Assembly: GCF_030161595.1 (NCBI RefSeq)
Contig: NZ_BSUM01000001.1
Location: 124,001-188,000 of the forward strand
Length of the DNA: 64,000 nt
Origin: Litorihabitans aurantiacus
GTDB taxonomy: Bacteria > Actinomycetota > Actinomycetes > Actinomycetales > Beutenbergiaceae
Direction of reading: 5' to 3'
The translations under genes were made by a program, and so were the position numbers. Of the stretch, positions 63,937 to 64,000 are shown in pieces; position 1 is the stretch's first letter, and every line of letters begins with the position of its first letter. The notes beneath the pieces were generated by a model. The model ran no database searches and had not been told where the DNA came from. It worked only from the letters and a program-made list of their open reading frames with translations.

Positions 63937-64000
63937 GTGTCATCTCTACCACCGCCGACCGACGGCGTCAGGGTTCGTTCCGGGACTGCCCCGTGATGCT

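Overview
The window is very G+C-rich, densely coded DNA from an actinobacterium. Many genes start with GTG, neighbouring genes often overlap by 4 bp (ATGA/GTGA), and several actinobacterial hallmarks are present: GlnR-type boxes, a RamB-type regulator divergent from GTP-dependent PEP carboxykinase, an IdeR/DmdR-type iron box, and a thiolase/FabG4-like/MaoC operon. A Micrococcales member (Cellulomonas/Beutenbergia-like) is my best guess; no rRNA or other taxonomic marker is present. I see no tRNA, rRNA, CRISPR array, prophage or insertion sequence.

Region 1 (1-21.3 kb) is a purine-catabolism supercluster. On the + strand lie an XdhC-type maturation factor (5' truncated), an 8-oxoguanine deaminase, a separate FAD subunit and a fused [2Fe-2S]/molybdopterin subunit of xanthine dehydrogenase. 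On the - strand a coupled run encodes allantoinase, an acetamidase/formamidase-family protein, an AtzH-like/amidase fusion, ureidoglycine-glyoxylate aminotransferase and allantoate amidohydrolase, followed by a NitT/TauT-type ABC importer (lipoprotein, ATPase, two permeases). Back on the + strand are OHCU decarboxylase, hydroxyisourate hydrolase, an HpxO-type FAD urate hydroxylase and an AzgA-type purine permease. Together these take up purines and degrade xanthine or 8-oxoguanine through urate, allantoin and allantoate to ureidoglycine and beyond. Three intergenic sites fit the GlnR consensus, implying control by nitrogen limitation.

Region 2 (21.3-39.8 kb) mixes an MFS exporter with its divergent winged-helix regulator, purine biosynthesis (purD, purC, purS, purQ), central carbon genes (ramB-like regulator and pckG; gnd), an APH-like kinase, a second MFS protein, a Pro/Ala-rich TNT-domain (NADase-toxin fold) protein and an acyl-CoA ligase.

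Region 3 (39.8-53.5 kb) is lipid-centred: DinB and DUF695-like proteins, a MaoC/FabG4/thiolase operon, a CbxX/CfxQ-type AAA+ ATPase with a large unrecognised N-terminal region, HMG-CoA synthase and reductase (upper mevalonate pathway), a TetR regulator with an acyl-CoA oxidase-like flavoprotein, and an iron-regulated siderophore-interacting protein.

Region 4 (53.5-64 kb) holds a Pro/Gln-rich MinD/ParA-like ATPase, a lipoprotein, purL, a tandem pair of paralogous membrane-anchored proteins, a TauE/SafE exporter and a DHA2 MFS transporter.

Two features run across the window. First, at least eleven coding sequences or gene ends are broken by what looks like loss of one G or C from a short homopolymer, including purD and purC; this points to sequence or assembly error rather than real pseudogenes. 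Second, nearly every intergenic gap longer than about 60 bp at a gene 3' end carries long-stem hairpins or short tandem repeat arrays. Several of these fall into families with members tens of kb apart, and they are the least explained structure here.
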